A stretch of 64,000 bases of DNA from an uncultured bacterium. Lineage in GTDB: Bacteria; CSSED10-310; CALFER01. The translations under genes and the position numbers were made by a program. This document shows positions 48,105 through 57,758 of this stretch, in pieces. The stretch is taken from the NCBI GenBank assembly GCA_937951895.1, contig CALFER010000077.1, forward strand, positions 1 to 64,000. Direction: 5' to 3'. The notes beneath the pieces are model-generated. The model did no database searches. It saw nothing but the letters and a program-made list of their open reading frames with translations, and was not told where the DNA came from. Position 1 is the stretch's first letter; each line of letters begins with the position of its first letter.

Positions 48105-48959
48105 ATGAGCAATCGAATCGAGAGGATCGGGCTGTACATTCCCGCGTACAACGCCTCGGAGTACCTCGAACGCTGCCTGATCGCGGTGAAGGCGATCGAG
48201 TATCCCGTGGAGCGGGTTGTCGTTATCGACGACGGATCACGTGATGCCTCGGCGTCGATCGCCCGAAGCATGGGTGTCGAGGTGATTGCCCATGACGGCA
48301 ATCGCGGTCTGTCGATCGCTCGCCGTACCGCATTCTCGAATCTCGAAACCCCCTTCATCGCGTCTCTCGATGCGGATTGTTGTCCGCATCCCGACTGGCT
48401 CACCCGTTTAATGGCCGGTTTCGACAGTCCGGTTGTTGGCGGGGTGTGCGGCAAGCTGATCGAGCATCACACCGAAAGCCCGGTCGATTGCTGGCGGAGC
48501 CTGCATATGAAGCAGCATTGGGGGGATGAGCCCACAGACCGCCCTCCGTATCTGTTCGGTAACAACAACGTGTTTCGGCGCTCCGCCGTGATTGATGCGG
48601 GTGGTTATCCGGAATCCCCTGAGTATCGCACGAATTACGAAGATTTCTTCATGAGCAGTCGTTTGAAGGGGAGGGGTTGGCGCTTGCGCTACATCCCGGA
48701 CGCGTGTGTCGAACATCATCGCCGCGACTCGCTCGGGAGCCTGTATCGAACGCATTGGAACTGGTACTTTCAGGGTAAACCCCGCCCCGACACGCTGCGC
48801 AACCTGATGTGGAAACTTCGGGACAGTGCATACTGGAGTGTCCGGTATTGTCTGAGTGATATCGCCCACCGGAACTGGCGGGCTGTATCAGTCAGTCTTG
48901 GTTTTGCGTATGCCATGGCCCGTCTCGACCTGGATTACTATCTCGATCACCGCCGATAA
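48105..48959 (+). CDS. GT2 family glycosyltransferase
   Basis: A 284-residue enzyme. IGLYIPAYNASEYLERCLIAV, VVVIDDGSRDASASIA, GNRGLSIARRTA, IASLDADCCPHPDWL (catalytic DAD), and the acceptor part NNNVFRRSAVIDAGGYPE with YEDFFMSSRLKGRG give the GT2 fold. The tail is amphipathic with a possible membrane contact. It follows the unknown gene without spacing, so it is in the same operon. The divergent polyprenyl-phosphate sugar transferase ends 13 bases after it on the other strand. Confidence 0.88.
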   Translation: MSNRIERIGLYIPAYNASEYLERCLIAVKAIEYPVERVVVIDDGSRDASASIARSMGVEVIAHDGNRGLSIARRTAFSNLETPFIASLDADCCPHPDWLTRLMAGFDSPVVGGVCGKLIEHHTESPVDCWRSLHMKQHWGDEPTDRPPYLFGNNNVFRRSAVIDAGGYPESPEYRTNYEDFFMSSRLKGRGWRLRYIPDACVEHHRRDSLGSLYRTHWNWYFQGKPRPDTLRNLMWKLRDSAYWSVRYCLSDIAHRNWRAVSVSLGFAYAMARLDLDYYLDHRR

Positions 48960-48971
48960 CACCCGTATCCG

Positions 48972-50456
48972 TCAGGTTGCCCCTCGGCCCGTGAACACGA
49001 CGGGGATCGTCTTGAGGATGATCCAGATATCGAGCAGAATCGAGTGTTTGCGGAGATAGTAGATGTCGTATTTGATCCGATCCGACAGCGATGTCGTTCC
49101 GCGGCACATGACCTGCTGCATGCCGGTGATGCCGGGTTTGATCTTCAGGCGACGTCGCTGCCAGATGTTGTACTTGTCGACGAGTTGAGTTTCTTCCGGC
49201 CGTGGTCCGACAACGCTCATGTGTCCGATGAACACATTCCAGAACTGCGGAATCTCGTCCAGACTCGAGCGCCTCAGCCACCTGCCGACGCGTGTCACGC
49301 GCGGGTCATTTCGAATCTTGAATACGGGTTCCTCGAGCTGATCGATGTCGATCAGAGTTCCCAGTCTGGACTCGGCATCGAAATGCATGGTGCGGAACTT
49401 GAGCATCGGGAAGGGGTGGCCTCCGACTCCTGCCCGGCGCTGAATGAAGAAGACCGGACCCTTCGAATCGAGTCGGATGGCGAGCATGATGATCAGGCTG
49501 AGGGGGAGCGTGACGAGGATGATGACCAGGGAAAAGCCGAGGTCGAACATGCGTTTGAGGAGCAGACTGAGTTCGTACATGGGTTGTTCGCGGACCGCAA
49601 CGAGCGGCAGTCCGTCGAGATCGCTCATATCGGCGAAATCGATCAGAAGATCATACACCGTCGGAACCATCTTGACGGCAACATGGTAAGATTCACAGAC
49701 GGACACCATTTCAAGCAGCTTGAAATGGCTGATCTCGGGATCACAGACAAAGACCTCATCGATCTGACGTTCAATGAGAATCGTTTCGAACCGCGAGATA
49801 TCGCCCAGAAACGGGAAGCCATCCAGATCCTTGAAGTTTTCGGTCACCGTTGTGATGAATCCGTTGATGCGGTATCCGAGTTCAGGATGGTCCTTGAGTT
49901 TTCGGACTACGATATGGGCCATTTCTCCACTGCCGGCAATCAGCACGACACGGCTTCTGAACCCCCTCACATGCAGCCAGTGTTCGACCGTGAGAAGCAA
50001 GAAGCGCCACATTCCGAGGAATACGAGAGCCAAGGTATAAGAATACAGCAGAACGATGCGGGAATACTGGAAACCCTCGAAACGCGCAAAGAACGTGGCC
50101 GAGGTGGCGAACAGAAAGTTGAGGGTCAGTGTCTTGACCAGACCGTGCAATTCATCGATGAGCCACCGCGCGCGCTCCCGGCGATACATTCTGAACAGAC
50201 TGGCGAGTGTGACGAAGATGTAGTTGAGAAACAGAAGACCGAGCGCGTACTCCTTGAACGGAGGCAGCGGTACCGATGGAATCCAGCGGCTCCCGACACC
50301 CCACTCGAATCGAAACCGGATGTGAAATGCCAGAAACAGGGCACAATTGAGCAGAACGAGATCGATTATGCCGATCAGGATTGTGTTGAATTCAGATCGC
50401 CAGAGGTGTCGGATTCGATGATCCGTGGGTTTCTCCTTGAGTGCTGAATCCGGCAT
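48972..50456 (-). CDS. Polyprenyl-phosphate hexose-1-phosphate transferase (WbaP/WcaJ type)
   Basis: A 494-residue membrane enzyme that starts exopolysaccharide repeat-unit synthesis. About four or five N-terminal membrane helices, a CoA-binding-like Rossmann domain (GFRSRVVLIAGSGEMAHIVVRKLKDHPE) and a membrane helix precede the catalytic domain. In the catalytic domain are KRMFDLGFSLVIILVTLPLSLIIMLAIRLDSKGPVFFIQRRAG, PMLKFRTMHFDAE, LRRSSLDEIPQFWNVFIGHMSVVGPRPE and LKIKPGITGMQQV, all standard. It is convergent with the GT2 genes. The sugar donor is not predictable. Confidence 0.94.
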   Translation of the reverse strand: MPDSALKEKPTDHRIRHLWRSEFNTILIGIIDLVLLNCALFLAFHIRFRFEWGVGSRWIPSVPLPPFKEYALGLLFLNYIFVTLASLFRMYRRERARWLIDELHGLVKTLTLNFLFATSATFFARFEGFQYSRIVLLYSYTLALVFLGMWRFLLLTVEHWLHVRGFRSRVVLIAGSGEMAHIVVRKLKDHPELGYRINGFITTVTENFKDLDGFPFLGDISRFETILIERQIDEVFVCDPEISHFKLLEMVSVCESYHVAVKMVPTVYDLLIDFADMSDLDGLPLVAVREQPMYELSLLLKRMFDLGFSLVIILVTLPLSLIIMLAIRLDSKGPVFFIQRRAGVGGHPFPMLKFRTMHFDAESRLGTLIDIDQLEEPVFKIRNDPRVTRVGRWLRRSSLDEIPQFWNVFIGHMSVVGPRPEETQLVDKYNIWQRRRLKIKPGITGMQQVMCRGTTSLSDRIKYDIYYLRKHSILLDIWIILKTIPVVFTGRGAT

Positions 50457-50545
50457 TCCGTCTCATCCCTCTGAACAGAACACATGCAAACGTGCGCTTC
50501 TCAAGTTTCCTCGAATGACCCGCCGGCGTCAAGCATCCCGGCGCA

Positions 50546-51529
50546 TCATCCTTTGTGTGCTCCGTTCAGTAAACCCCAGAACAGTCCGGTGGCCAGTCCG
50601 AGCGATCGAAGAAATGTGAACATCGGCGCGCAAATGGCCAGTGAGATGCCGTCGGATCGGAAACAGGTTCGGATTTCGGGAGCAGAAACAGCGATCCATG
50701 TGAGGATCCACGCGGGCAGTGTGAAGGGAAAGAAAACAGCGCTTGCTCCGCTCAGGCCGATCAGGGGGATGCACGCGGCCACCTGCACTTTCAGAAGTTG
50801 AGGCGTGTGGGAATCGCGAAGGGTCTTTCCGGGATGCCGTTTCAGGACGCGGACTTTCCAGTACCCGATGCGGAATTTTTTCATCAGATACCGGATCCAG
50901 GACGACGCATGACGATGCGTGACCACCGCGTTTCGTGCAAACACCATTTTCACCCCCCGCGCGTGCAGCCGGAACGAAAGCTCCTGATCTTCGACCGATG
51001 CGGCCGGGAATGACGCATCGAATCCGCCGGCCGAATGGAACACTCCGGTGCGGAACGCGGCGGAATACGTGTCGATGAAATCGATCGTCTCGAATCGACT
51101 CATCCGCTCGTATTTCCATTCATACTCGGCCTGAACAAAACGGGCGGTCAGCTCGCGCTGCCGTGTGTCATAAACGCCTTTCACTCCCCCGACGGATGGG
51201 TCGGCGAATCGGCTGAGCATCTCACGGGCCCAGGTCGCATGGGGGATGCAGTCCGAATCGGTGAAAAGCAGGATGTCGCCCGATGCGATGGCGGCTCCTG
51301 CGTTTCGGGCGGCGGCAGCGCCCCGGCCTCCCCCATCGATCACACGCACATTCCTTGAACGGGCGATTGCGGCGGTGTCATCCGCGGAGCCGTCGTCGAT
51401 GACGATAATTTCGAGTTGACGGGACGGGAGATCCTGGGCGTGGAGCGCATCGAGACAGCGGGCGATCGTGGCTGATGCGTTTCGTGCCGGGATGATGACG
51501 CTGGCAACATTCGTTTCGATTCGGTTCAT
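50546..51529 (-). CDS. GT2 family glycosyltransferase with C-terminal membrane helices
   Basis: A 327-residue enzyme. VASVIIPARNASATIARCL, IIVIDDGSADDTAAIA, GRGAAAARNAGA, FTDSDCIPHATWA (catalytic DSD) and the ED-containing FPAASVEDQELSFRL give the GT2 fold. Two hydrophobic stretches near residues 245-290 (CIPLIGLSGASAVFFPFTLPAWILTWIAV) anchor it to the membrane. The start ATG at 51529 is used; an in-frame TTG at 51565 is also possible. No convincing ribosome site precedes it. It belongs to the polysaccharide set. Confidence 0.85.
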   Translation of the reverse strand: MNRIETNVASVIIPARNASATIARCLDALHAQDLPSRQLEIIVIDDGSADDTAAIARSRNVRVIDGGGRGAAAARNAGAAIASGDILLFTDSDCIPHATWAREMLSRFADPSVGGVKGVYDTRQRELTARFVQAEYEWKYERMSRFETIDFIDTYSAAFRTGVFHSAGGFDASFPAASVEDQELSFRLHARGVKMVFARNAVVTHRHASSWIRYLMKKFRIGYWKVRVLKRHPGKTLRDSHTPQLLKVQVAACIPLIGLSGASAVFFPFTLPAWILTWIAVSAPEIRTCFRSDGISLAICAPMFTFLRSLGLATGLFWGLLNGAHKG

Positions 51530-51702
51530 CGTGGAGGTGATAGAGGAAAGCACCGGTGAAGTCAATAAGCCGGGGGGGCGGAAACGCTGACTCGATCATT
51601 GGTATGGAAATTGAATGACACTGTCCGGGGCGGCTGACACAGCCGATTACAGGGGCGCCGGGGGAGTGATCCGGTTGGTTGCCGGGAATCAGGAGTAACG
51701 AG

Positions 51703-53106
51703 ATGACACGTATGGTACTGATCGGCCTGACGGTTCTGGTATCACCTGCATTGCTCGCACAGACTTTTGACTGTCCCACGTGGTCGATCGGGAAGTGGTG
51801 GGATATCGATTCGAGCTTCGATGTGGTGATATCGGGCGAACTGCCAGCGGAATTGACGTTCCACGAGGTGGATTGTCGATTGAGTGTTTTCGGCATCGAG
51901 AACAGAACGCTCACGCACGGATCGCATGCGTCTCATCAGGTCTATATTCTAAGGTATTCCGGGCTTCTGCACGGCGAAGGGGCGATCCGATATGACGGTG
52001 GACCCTTTCCGTTCTACTTCCAGGTGCGGATCCCGGATACGACTGTGACGGGTGAGATCTGGATCGATACACAGACCCTGAGTCTCGTGGCCTGGTCGCG
52101 TGATTTGACCGGTCGGCTCGAATCGATTCAGGGAACTGCGTGGGAGGACATCGGCGAAATCCGGATGAATCCGACGATCGAATACGATCCGAAGTGGGAT
52201 CCGTACACCTTCCCGATCACAGTCGGCGACATCTGGCTCGGGGGCACTGATGTATATACTTTCGGTGACTATCGCATCGCCCTGGAGCTTTTCTCGCCGG
52301 ATGTGATCGACCAGCAGAGTTACGACGGCGTCGAATCGGATCAGTATTCAGCGGTTGCGGCTGGGATTGAGATGATCGATGAGGTGGAAACGATCCGGAT
52401 CGATATACAATTCGATTCCGGGGCTGAATCCGGAATCTGGTATGCGCCTGACCTCACCTGGAACAAGCGTCTCGAATCGTCCGGAATGATGAACGACAGC
52501 ATCTTCAATCTGACTGCATTCCGTTATGATACCGGCGAGTTCGGGGACACACCGGCGACTCCTCAGCCCACACGCACACCGATTCCGCCGACCGTGACAC
52601 CCACGGCCCGGCCGACGACTCCTCCGACGCCGACCCCGACCGGAACCCAGCCAACACCGACGGCGACATACACGCTTCCTCCCTGGATTCCGAAAACGCC
52701 GACTCCGACGCCGACTCCTCCGGCGTCTGCAACCGCGACCTCGACGCCGGGTGACGAAGTGATCAGCATCCAGATCGGGACGAATCAACCGGTTTTTTCT
52801 GAAGGTGATTCGTTCGAACTGCTGACAACCATCACAAACCCGCTCGAATCCGTTTTCGCCATGGAATACATCATTCTCGAGTTTGAGGGGATGGTGTGGT
52901 TCTGGCCGGACTGGACGCCGGGTATCGACGGACAGTTCAGGATCATTCCGGGGGATACGCAGTTGAGGGATGAGACGATTCTGGAGTTCATCTGTCCCGC
53001 CATCGAATCTCCGATTGACGGCATACGATTCTGGGCGATTCTGACCGAACCGGGGACGTACCGCGTTCTGGGCGAGTATGGTTCATGCTCCGTGCGATTC
53101 GAGTGA
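51703..53106 (+). CDS. Secreted protein with Pro/Thr-rich linker
   Basis: A 467-residue protein with a signal peptide (TRMVLIGLTVLVSPALLAQ). Residues about 20-285 form a beta-rich domain (WDIDSSFDVVISGELPAEL, TVTGEIWIDTQTLSLVAWS). A linker of about 75 residues is made almost only of Pro, Thr and Ala (TPTPTPT-like). The C-terminal module (DEVISIQIGTNQPVFSEGDSF...) is another beta domain, similar to carbohydrate-binding or sortilin-like folds but not identifiable. AGGAG precedes the ATG. Linkers of this kind flank domains that act outside the cell. Confidence 0.65.
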   Translation: MTRMVLIGLTVLVSPALLAQTFDCPTWSIGKWWDIDSSFDVVISGELPAELTFHEVDCRLSVFGIENRTLTHGSHASHQVYILRYSGLLHGEGAIRYDGGPFPFYFQVRIPDTTVTGEIWIDTQTLSLVAWSRDLTGRLESIQGTAWEDIGEIRMNPTIEYDPKWDPYTFPITVGDIWLGGTDVYTFGDYRIALELFSPDVIDQQSYDGVESDQYSAVAAGIEMIDEVETIRIDIQFDSGAESGIWYAPDLTWNKRLESSGMMNDSIFNLTAFRYDTGEFGDTPATPQPTRTPIPPTVTPTARPTTPPTPTPTGTQPTPTATYTLPPWIPKTPTPTPTPPASATATSTPGDEVISIQIGTNQPVFSEGDSFELLTTITNPLESVFAMEYIILEFEGMVWFWPDWTPGIDGQFRIIPGDTQLRDETILEFICPAIESPIDGIRFWAILTEPGTYRVLGEYGSCSVRFE

Positions 53107-53210
53107 TCCGGGGAGACCGTTGCGACGGAACCCGATCGTGAATCCCGGGTTCCATCCGGGCATAAAATCCAGTTGAATATTCGCATGATATTGTGTTGAA
53201 TGACGGTGAT

Positions 53211-56015
53211 ATGCCGGATCAATCATTCACGTCGTGTCCGAAATGCGGTAAAGAGAATCCGTCCCAGCATGTCTTCTGCGGGATCTGCGGCAGTCGTCTG
53301 GACGTTACTGCGAGCAATCCGGGGTTGACTCTGGACGATCTGACCGAAGCCAAATTTCTGGAACGGGCCATGGCGGGGAAGTTCCGCATCGAGAAAGAGC
53401 TTGGACGCGGCGGGTTCGGTGTTGTTTTTCGGGCTCAGGATCTGCTGCTTGACCGGACGGTCGCCATCAAAGCGCTTCACCTGACCAAGAGCGGCGACCA
53501 GCAACTCGTGCGCCGCTTCATCAAGGAAGCACGGCTTTCCGCGAAACTCGAACACCCCAATATCGTTCGGATCTACACGATCGATTCGGCCGGTCTGATT
53601 CACTATTTCATCATGGAGTTCGTCGATGGACCGACGATCAAGGACTATCTGAATGAACGCGGCGTGTTCTCGCCGTACGATACCGTCAAGTATGCCAAGG
53701 ACATTCTGAACGCTCTCGCATTCGCACACGATCATGGCATCGTGCATCGGGATATCAAGCCGGCAAACGTGATCCTGAAGCGCGAGGAGTTTGCGGTTGT
53801 TACGGATTTCGGAATTGCCAAAGCGCTCTGGTCCGATGCGACGGCCCTGACGACCGGTGTGATCGGAACGCCGATTTACATGGCCCCGGAACTGTTCCGC
53901 GGAGAAGATTCGGATGGCCGCACGGATCAGTATTCCTGCGGTGTCATGCTGTTCGAGATGCTCACGGGAGAACCGCCGTTCGTCGCCCAGGGAACGCTCC
54001 TGATCCAGCAGCACATTGCCGGTCAGATTCCCTCCATTCGACAGCGCAATCCGGATGTTCCCGTCGAAATCGAAGAGATCGTGACGCGGATGTTGCGCAA
54101 GAAACGTGAGGATCGATTCAAGGATTGCCATGCCATCCTCGAGGCGCTCGATGCCCTCGATGTCAGTCAGCTTCCTCGTGAAACGGATGTTCTGACACAA
54201 AGCGTCACGCTGGCTGATTTTTCTCTGGGTAATCTCGTCGAACGCGCTCAGGCCGCCCTCGTCGACAAAGAATACGAAAAAGCGCTCGAGTTCATGAATG
54301 CCGCGCATATCCTGTCTCCGGACAATCTGGATATTCAGGTTCAACTCGAGCAGATTCGATTGCGGAAGGAGAGCGAACAGAAAGTCGAGGATCTCGTTCG
54401 GGAAGGAATCGCGCGTTTCCACGAAGGACGATTCACTCAGGCCATCTCATCCTGGGAACTGGCTCTCGCGCTCGATAAAACCCATTCCGATATCCCTAAA
54501 TACATCGATCAGGCTCAGAAACTGAAAATCGCGGCGGATCGCGGAGAAGCCTTGAAAGCGGAAGGGCTTCGCGCCCTGAATCAGCAGCGCTTTGAAACGG
54601 CGGTTCAGAAATTCGAAGCCGCCCGCGAACTCCTCACGAATGATTCCGAGTTGCCGGATCTGATCGAGCGCGCTCAGGTCGCCGGGCGAGATGCTGAAGA
54701 GGTGCGGGATCTGCTGGACAAGGCCGAGGAATATCGGGTGAATTTCCGGTTTGATGAAGCGATCGAGATTTACCGCAGGGTGTTGAAGCTGGATCCTGAG
54801 CGTGTGACGGCGAAGCAGTTTCTCGAGAAGGCGATCCAGGATCAGAAGACGTACGCGGAGTTTCTGACCCTTGAAAATAAATGGCGCCGGATGGCGGAGC
54901 AGGGGCAATTCCATGCGGCACTTGCCGAGATCGAATCGGCGATTCCGGCGTTCCATGAGTTTCAAGGCGCGATCCGGAAGCTCATCGGTGAGATCAAACG
55001 GGATCAGGACAAACAGGCGACCATCGTGAGGCTGGCGGCGCTGGCGAAGGATTTCGAGGAGAAGGGGAAGACGGCGGAAGCCGAGGATGTCTGGAACAAG
55101 ATTCAGAGCGTCGAGCCGAATCATCCCGTGCTGACCGGACGGAGAAGCGCCGCCCGGCCGCCCGTCGCACCGCAATCGGAGCCTCCCTCCAAACCATCGG
55201 GCGCTCCAGCCCCCGCCGCTGCTGCTCAACCCCCACCGAGTCTCTCGTCCCCTCAAACGCCTTCTGCAAGCAAGTCGCCCACCGGCTTCCGCATCGGCCT
55301 CGGCATCTTCGGCATCGTCATCGTTGCCGTCGGGGTGCTCTGGTCACTGAAGCCGGATGTGTTCAGTCACACCAACCCCGCCCTTCTGCCGACCATGCCG
55401 GCGACCGTTTCTCCGACATCGATCCCGATCCAATCCGCGGTTCCGGAAGCGACCCGGACACTTCCTGCGCCGACCGTTCCGGCCGTTGTCGAGACGGCGC
55501 TCCCCGTGGAACCTACGATCATGCCGAGTGTGACCCCCGCTGATACGGCGACTCAGTTGCCGGATACTCCGACACTTGAACCCAGAGTAACGGTTGCTGT
55601 CCAGCCGACCCGCTCGCCGACGCCGCGTGCGACGGCGACGCCGAAACCGACGCAGATGTCGACAAGTGATTCCGAGGCGGATGACAGTGACGGTTTTTCG
55701 GGGATGGATATGCCGCGGGCGATCCGTCATATCGAAAAGCTCGTGGCCGAAAAGAAGTACCGGCGCGCGATGCGCGGAATCATGTCGGTTCTGACGAAGG
55801 AACCCCGCAACGAGACTGCGCTTCAATTGCGACTCGAAGTGTCGGACATCCTGGAACGGTCGAACGGATTGGCGGAAGTCGCTCGCAGGATGATCGCACA
55901 GAACGATAATCGGGAAGCTCGCGATATCATCACCAAACTGGCGGAACTCGACCCCTTCCATCCTGCGTTGAAAGAGTTGCGTCGCTCAGTCGGTGATTCC
56001 TCCGGAAATCCCTGA
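53211..56015 (+). CDS. Zinc-ribbon/Ser-Thr kinase/TPR membrane protein
   Basis: A 934-residue protein with a start ATG at 53211. Residues 1-35 are a zinc ribbon (CPKCGKENPSQHVFCGICG). Kinase: GRGGFGVVF, VAIKAL (Lys), HRDIKPANVIL (Asp), TDFGIAKAL and MAPELF. Then come TPR repeats (residues about 340-640, IAFAHEGRFTQAISSWELAL, YRVNFRFDEAIEIYRRVLKLDPE), a Pro/Ala-rich linker, one membrane helix (about 689-711) and a Thr/Pro-rich outside region ending in more TPR-like helices (MDMPRAIRHIEKLVAEKKY, IITKLAELDPFHPALKEL). All catalytic residues are intact, so it should be an active Hanks-type kinase. The second kinase begins two bases later. Confidence 0.9.
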   Translation: MPDQSFTSCPKCGKENPSQHVFCGICGSRLDVTASNPGLTLDDLTEAKFLERAMAGKFRIEKELGRGGFGVVFRAQDLLLDRTVAIKALHLTKSGDQQLVRRFIKEARLSAKLEHPNIVRIYTIDSAGLIHYFIMEFVDGPTIKDYLNERGVFSPYDTVKYAKDILNALAFAHDHGIVHRDIKPANVILKREEFAVVTDFGIAKALWSDATALTTGVIGTPIYMAPELFRGEDSDGRTDQYSCGVMLFEMLTGEPPFVAQGTLLIQQHIAGQIPSIRQRNPDVPVEIEEIVTRMLRKKREDRFKDCHAILEALDALDVSQLPRETDVLTQSVTLADFSLGNLVERAQAALVDKEYEKALEFMNAAHILSPDNLDIQVQLEQIRLRKESEQKVEDLVREGIARFHEGRFTQAISSWELALALDKTHSDIPKYIDQAQKLKIAADRGEALKAEGLRALNQQRFETAVQKFEAARELLTNDSELPDLIERAQVAGRDAEEVRDLLDKAEEYRVNFRFDEAIEIYRRVLKLDPERVTAKQFLEKAIQDQKTYAEFLTLENKWRRMAEQGQFHAALAEIESAIPAFHEFQGAIRKLIGEIKRDQDKQATIVRLAALAKDFEEKGKTAEAEDVWNKIQSVEPNHPVLTGRRSAARPPVAPQSEPPSKPSGAPAPAAAAQPPPSLSSPQTPSASKSPTGFRIGLGIFGIVIVAVGVLWSLKPDVFSHTNPALLPTMPATVSPTSIPIQSAVPEATRTLPAPTVPAVVETALPVEPTIMPSVTPADTATQLPDTPTLEPRVTVAVQPTRSPTPRATATPKPTQMSTSDSEADDSDGFSGMDMPRAIRHIEKLVAEKKYRRAMRGIMSVLTKEPRNETALQLRLEVSDILERSNGLAEVARRMIAQNDNREARDIITKLAELDPFHPALKELRRSVGDSSGNP

Positions 56016-56016
56016 T

Positions 56017-57711
56017 ATGGATCGCAATCAATTTCTGAATCGTCAAATCCGGGAGTATCGTCTGCAGGAATGCATCGGTTCCGGTGGAATGGGAGCGGTT
56101 TTCAAGGGCATCCATGTGCGGCTCAATGCCGTCCGCGCGATCAAGGTGCTGCAGGCCGAGTTGCTCCATGAGACGCATTTCAAGGCGCGCTTCGAGACTG
56201 AAGCGCAGACCCTGGCCCAGCTCGATCACCCCAACCTGGTCAGAGTCTATGAGTTTTTTGAGGAAGAAGATCATCTTTTTCTGATCATGGAGTATATTTC
56301 GGGGGAAAGTCTTTTCGATCGGATGCAGTTCTGGGGCAAGATCCCGATACCCCGGGCCGTGGACATCGTTGCACAAGCCTGCGATGGGCTCGCGCATGCT
56401 CATGCGAGAGGCATTGTGCATCGCGACCTGTCACCGGACAATCTGCTCATCACACTGAACAGCAAGGGCGAAGACATTCTGAAAGTCATCGATTTCGGGA
56501 TCGCAAAAAACGTATTTGAGAAGTACTCCGCGAAGACAGGGGCGGACGATAACGTGACCATCCCGGGGGCGTTCATCGGGAAAGTGCGATATTGCAGCCC
56601 GGAGCAGGCGGAAGGCGCACCGATCGATCATCGCAGTGACCAGTATTCGCTGGCTTTGATTCTCTACGAAGTCGTATCCGATTCCATGCCATTTATCGCG
56701 GATTCTCCGATCGCCACCCTGGCGATGAAGATGCACCAGGATATCCCGCCACTCCGGACAGTTCTTCAATCGCCTCAGATGTCGGATCAGTTCGAGTCGG
56801 TGATCATGCGAGCGCTCAGCCGCGATCCCTCGAAACGCTTCACGGACATCGGGATTTTCAAGGATTCGTTGATCGAATCGCTGCAGGAGCAGCAGAAAGA
56901 GACGACGGAGGAGGATCCTGACAAGACCGGGCTTGCGATTCGGGAGGCTCCCGAGATCATTGCCAGGGTCCGATCCGTATCCCGACAGGAGAGCGGGGAT
57001 GCGATCGAGATTGTCCGCTCATCGGAGTTATCGGATCTTGATGAAGACATCGAGATTGCCCGGCATCGGCCTTCCGAACGACCGATTCCGACCGGCCGGC
57101 AGATCAATCGGATGTCCCAGACGGAGAACTCGCTGAAACGGATTCGCCGGAAACGCATCCAAAAAAAGGCATTTCTGATTGTCTTTTCGATCATGATGTG
57201 GTGTGTCGGAGGCGGATTGTGGTTGCGGTTTTCCAGCGATCGGTGGGCATTGAATTCGAATGCGTGGATCCAGCGCGTCACGGGTGTTGCGATACGGAGC
57301 CGGCAGGATCGGACGGTGGCGGACGAGACAGTCCGGAAACCGGAAAAGCCGCGGGTTGATCGTGGGAAGGGGGAGGCTGTCGCGGCATCGAGTTCGATGT
57401 CCGGAGGAACGACCGAAAACGGCCCGTTTCTCAGTAACAGCAAGGGAGTCGTCGCCCCTCGGGTTCTGGAATCCCCCCCTCCGAAGATTCCTCGAACACT
57501 CGATCCGGTTTCATTGCCGATCAGCGTGCCGATTCAGGTGGTCATTCTCAGGGACGGCCGTCTGGGTCGCGCCGAGTTGACGCGATCCATCCATCCGGAT
57601 TTTGACCGGGAAGCGCTGGCTGTTATCCAGAAATGGACATTCGCTCCCGGAACACGTTTCGGGCAACCGGCTGATATCATCATGGATCTGAAGGTCGAGT
57701 TCAGGCGCTGA
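56017..57711 (+). CDS. Ser/Thr kinase fused to a TonB C-terminal domain
   Basis: A 564-residue protein. Kinase: GSGGMGAVF, the AIKVL Lys, HRDLSPDNLL, IDFGIAKN and CSPEQ (residues about 12-275). The catalytic loop has Ser in place of the usual Lys (HRDLSPDN), as in many myxobacterial-type kinases. A charged linker, one membrane helix (about 382-404, FLIVFSIMMWCVGGGLWL) and an outside linker follow. The last 70 residues, VPIQVVILRDGRLGRAELTRSIHPDFDREALAVIQKWTFAPG, match the TonB C-terminal fold. So a cytosolic kinase is joined to a periplasmic domain of energy-transducer type. No ExbB/ExbD genes are near. It is co-transcribed with the preceding kinase gene. Confidence 0.9.
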   Translation: MDRNQFLNRQIREYRLQECIGSGGMGAVFKGIHVRLNAVRAIKVLQAELLHETHFKARFETEAQTLAQLDHPNLVRVYEFFEEEDHLFLIMEYISGESLFDRMQFWGKIPIPRAVDIVAQACDGLAHAHARGIVHRDLSPDNLLITLNSKGEDILKVIDFGIAKNVFEKYSAKTGADDNVTIPGAFIGKVRYCSPEQAEGAPIDHRSDQYSLALILYEVVSDSMPFIADSPIATLAMKMHQDIPPLRTVLQSPQMSDQFESVIMRALSRDPSKRFTDIGIFKDSLIESLQEQQKETTEEDPDKTGLAIREAPEIIARVRSVSRQESGDAIEIVRSSELSDLDEDIEIARHRPSERPIPTGRQINRMSQTENSLKRIRRKRIQKKAFLIVFSIMMWCVGGGLWLRFSSDRWALNSNAWIQRVTGVAIRSRQDRTVADETVRKPEKPRVDRGKGEAVAASSSMSGGTTENGPFLSNSKGVVAPRVLESPPPKIPRTLDPVSLPISVPIQVVILRDGRLGRAELTRSIHPDFDREALAVIQKWTFAPGTRFGQPADIIMDLKVEFRR

Positions 57712-57758
57712 CTGTTGGCGGGCTCTGATCGAGACCATGCGGGAAATGGGAGGAAAAC

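Noticed and set aside
49044..50447. 467-codon open frame on the + strand
   Set aside because: Antisense to the polyprenyl-phosphate sugar transferase; low-complexity acidic translation.
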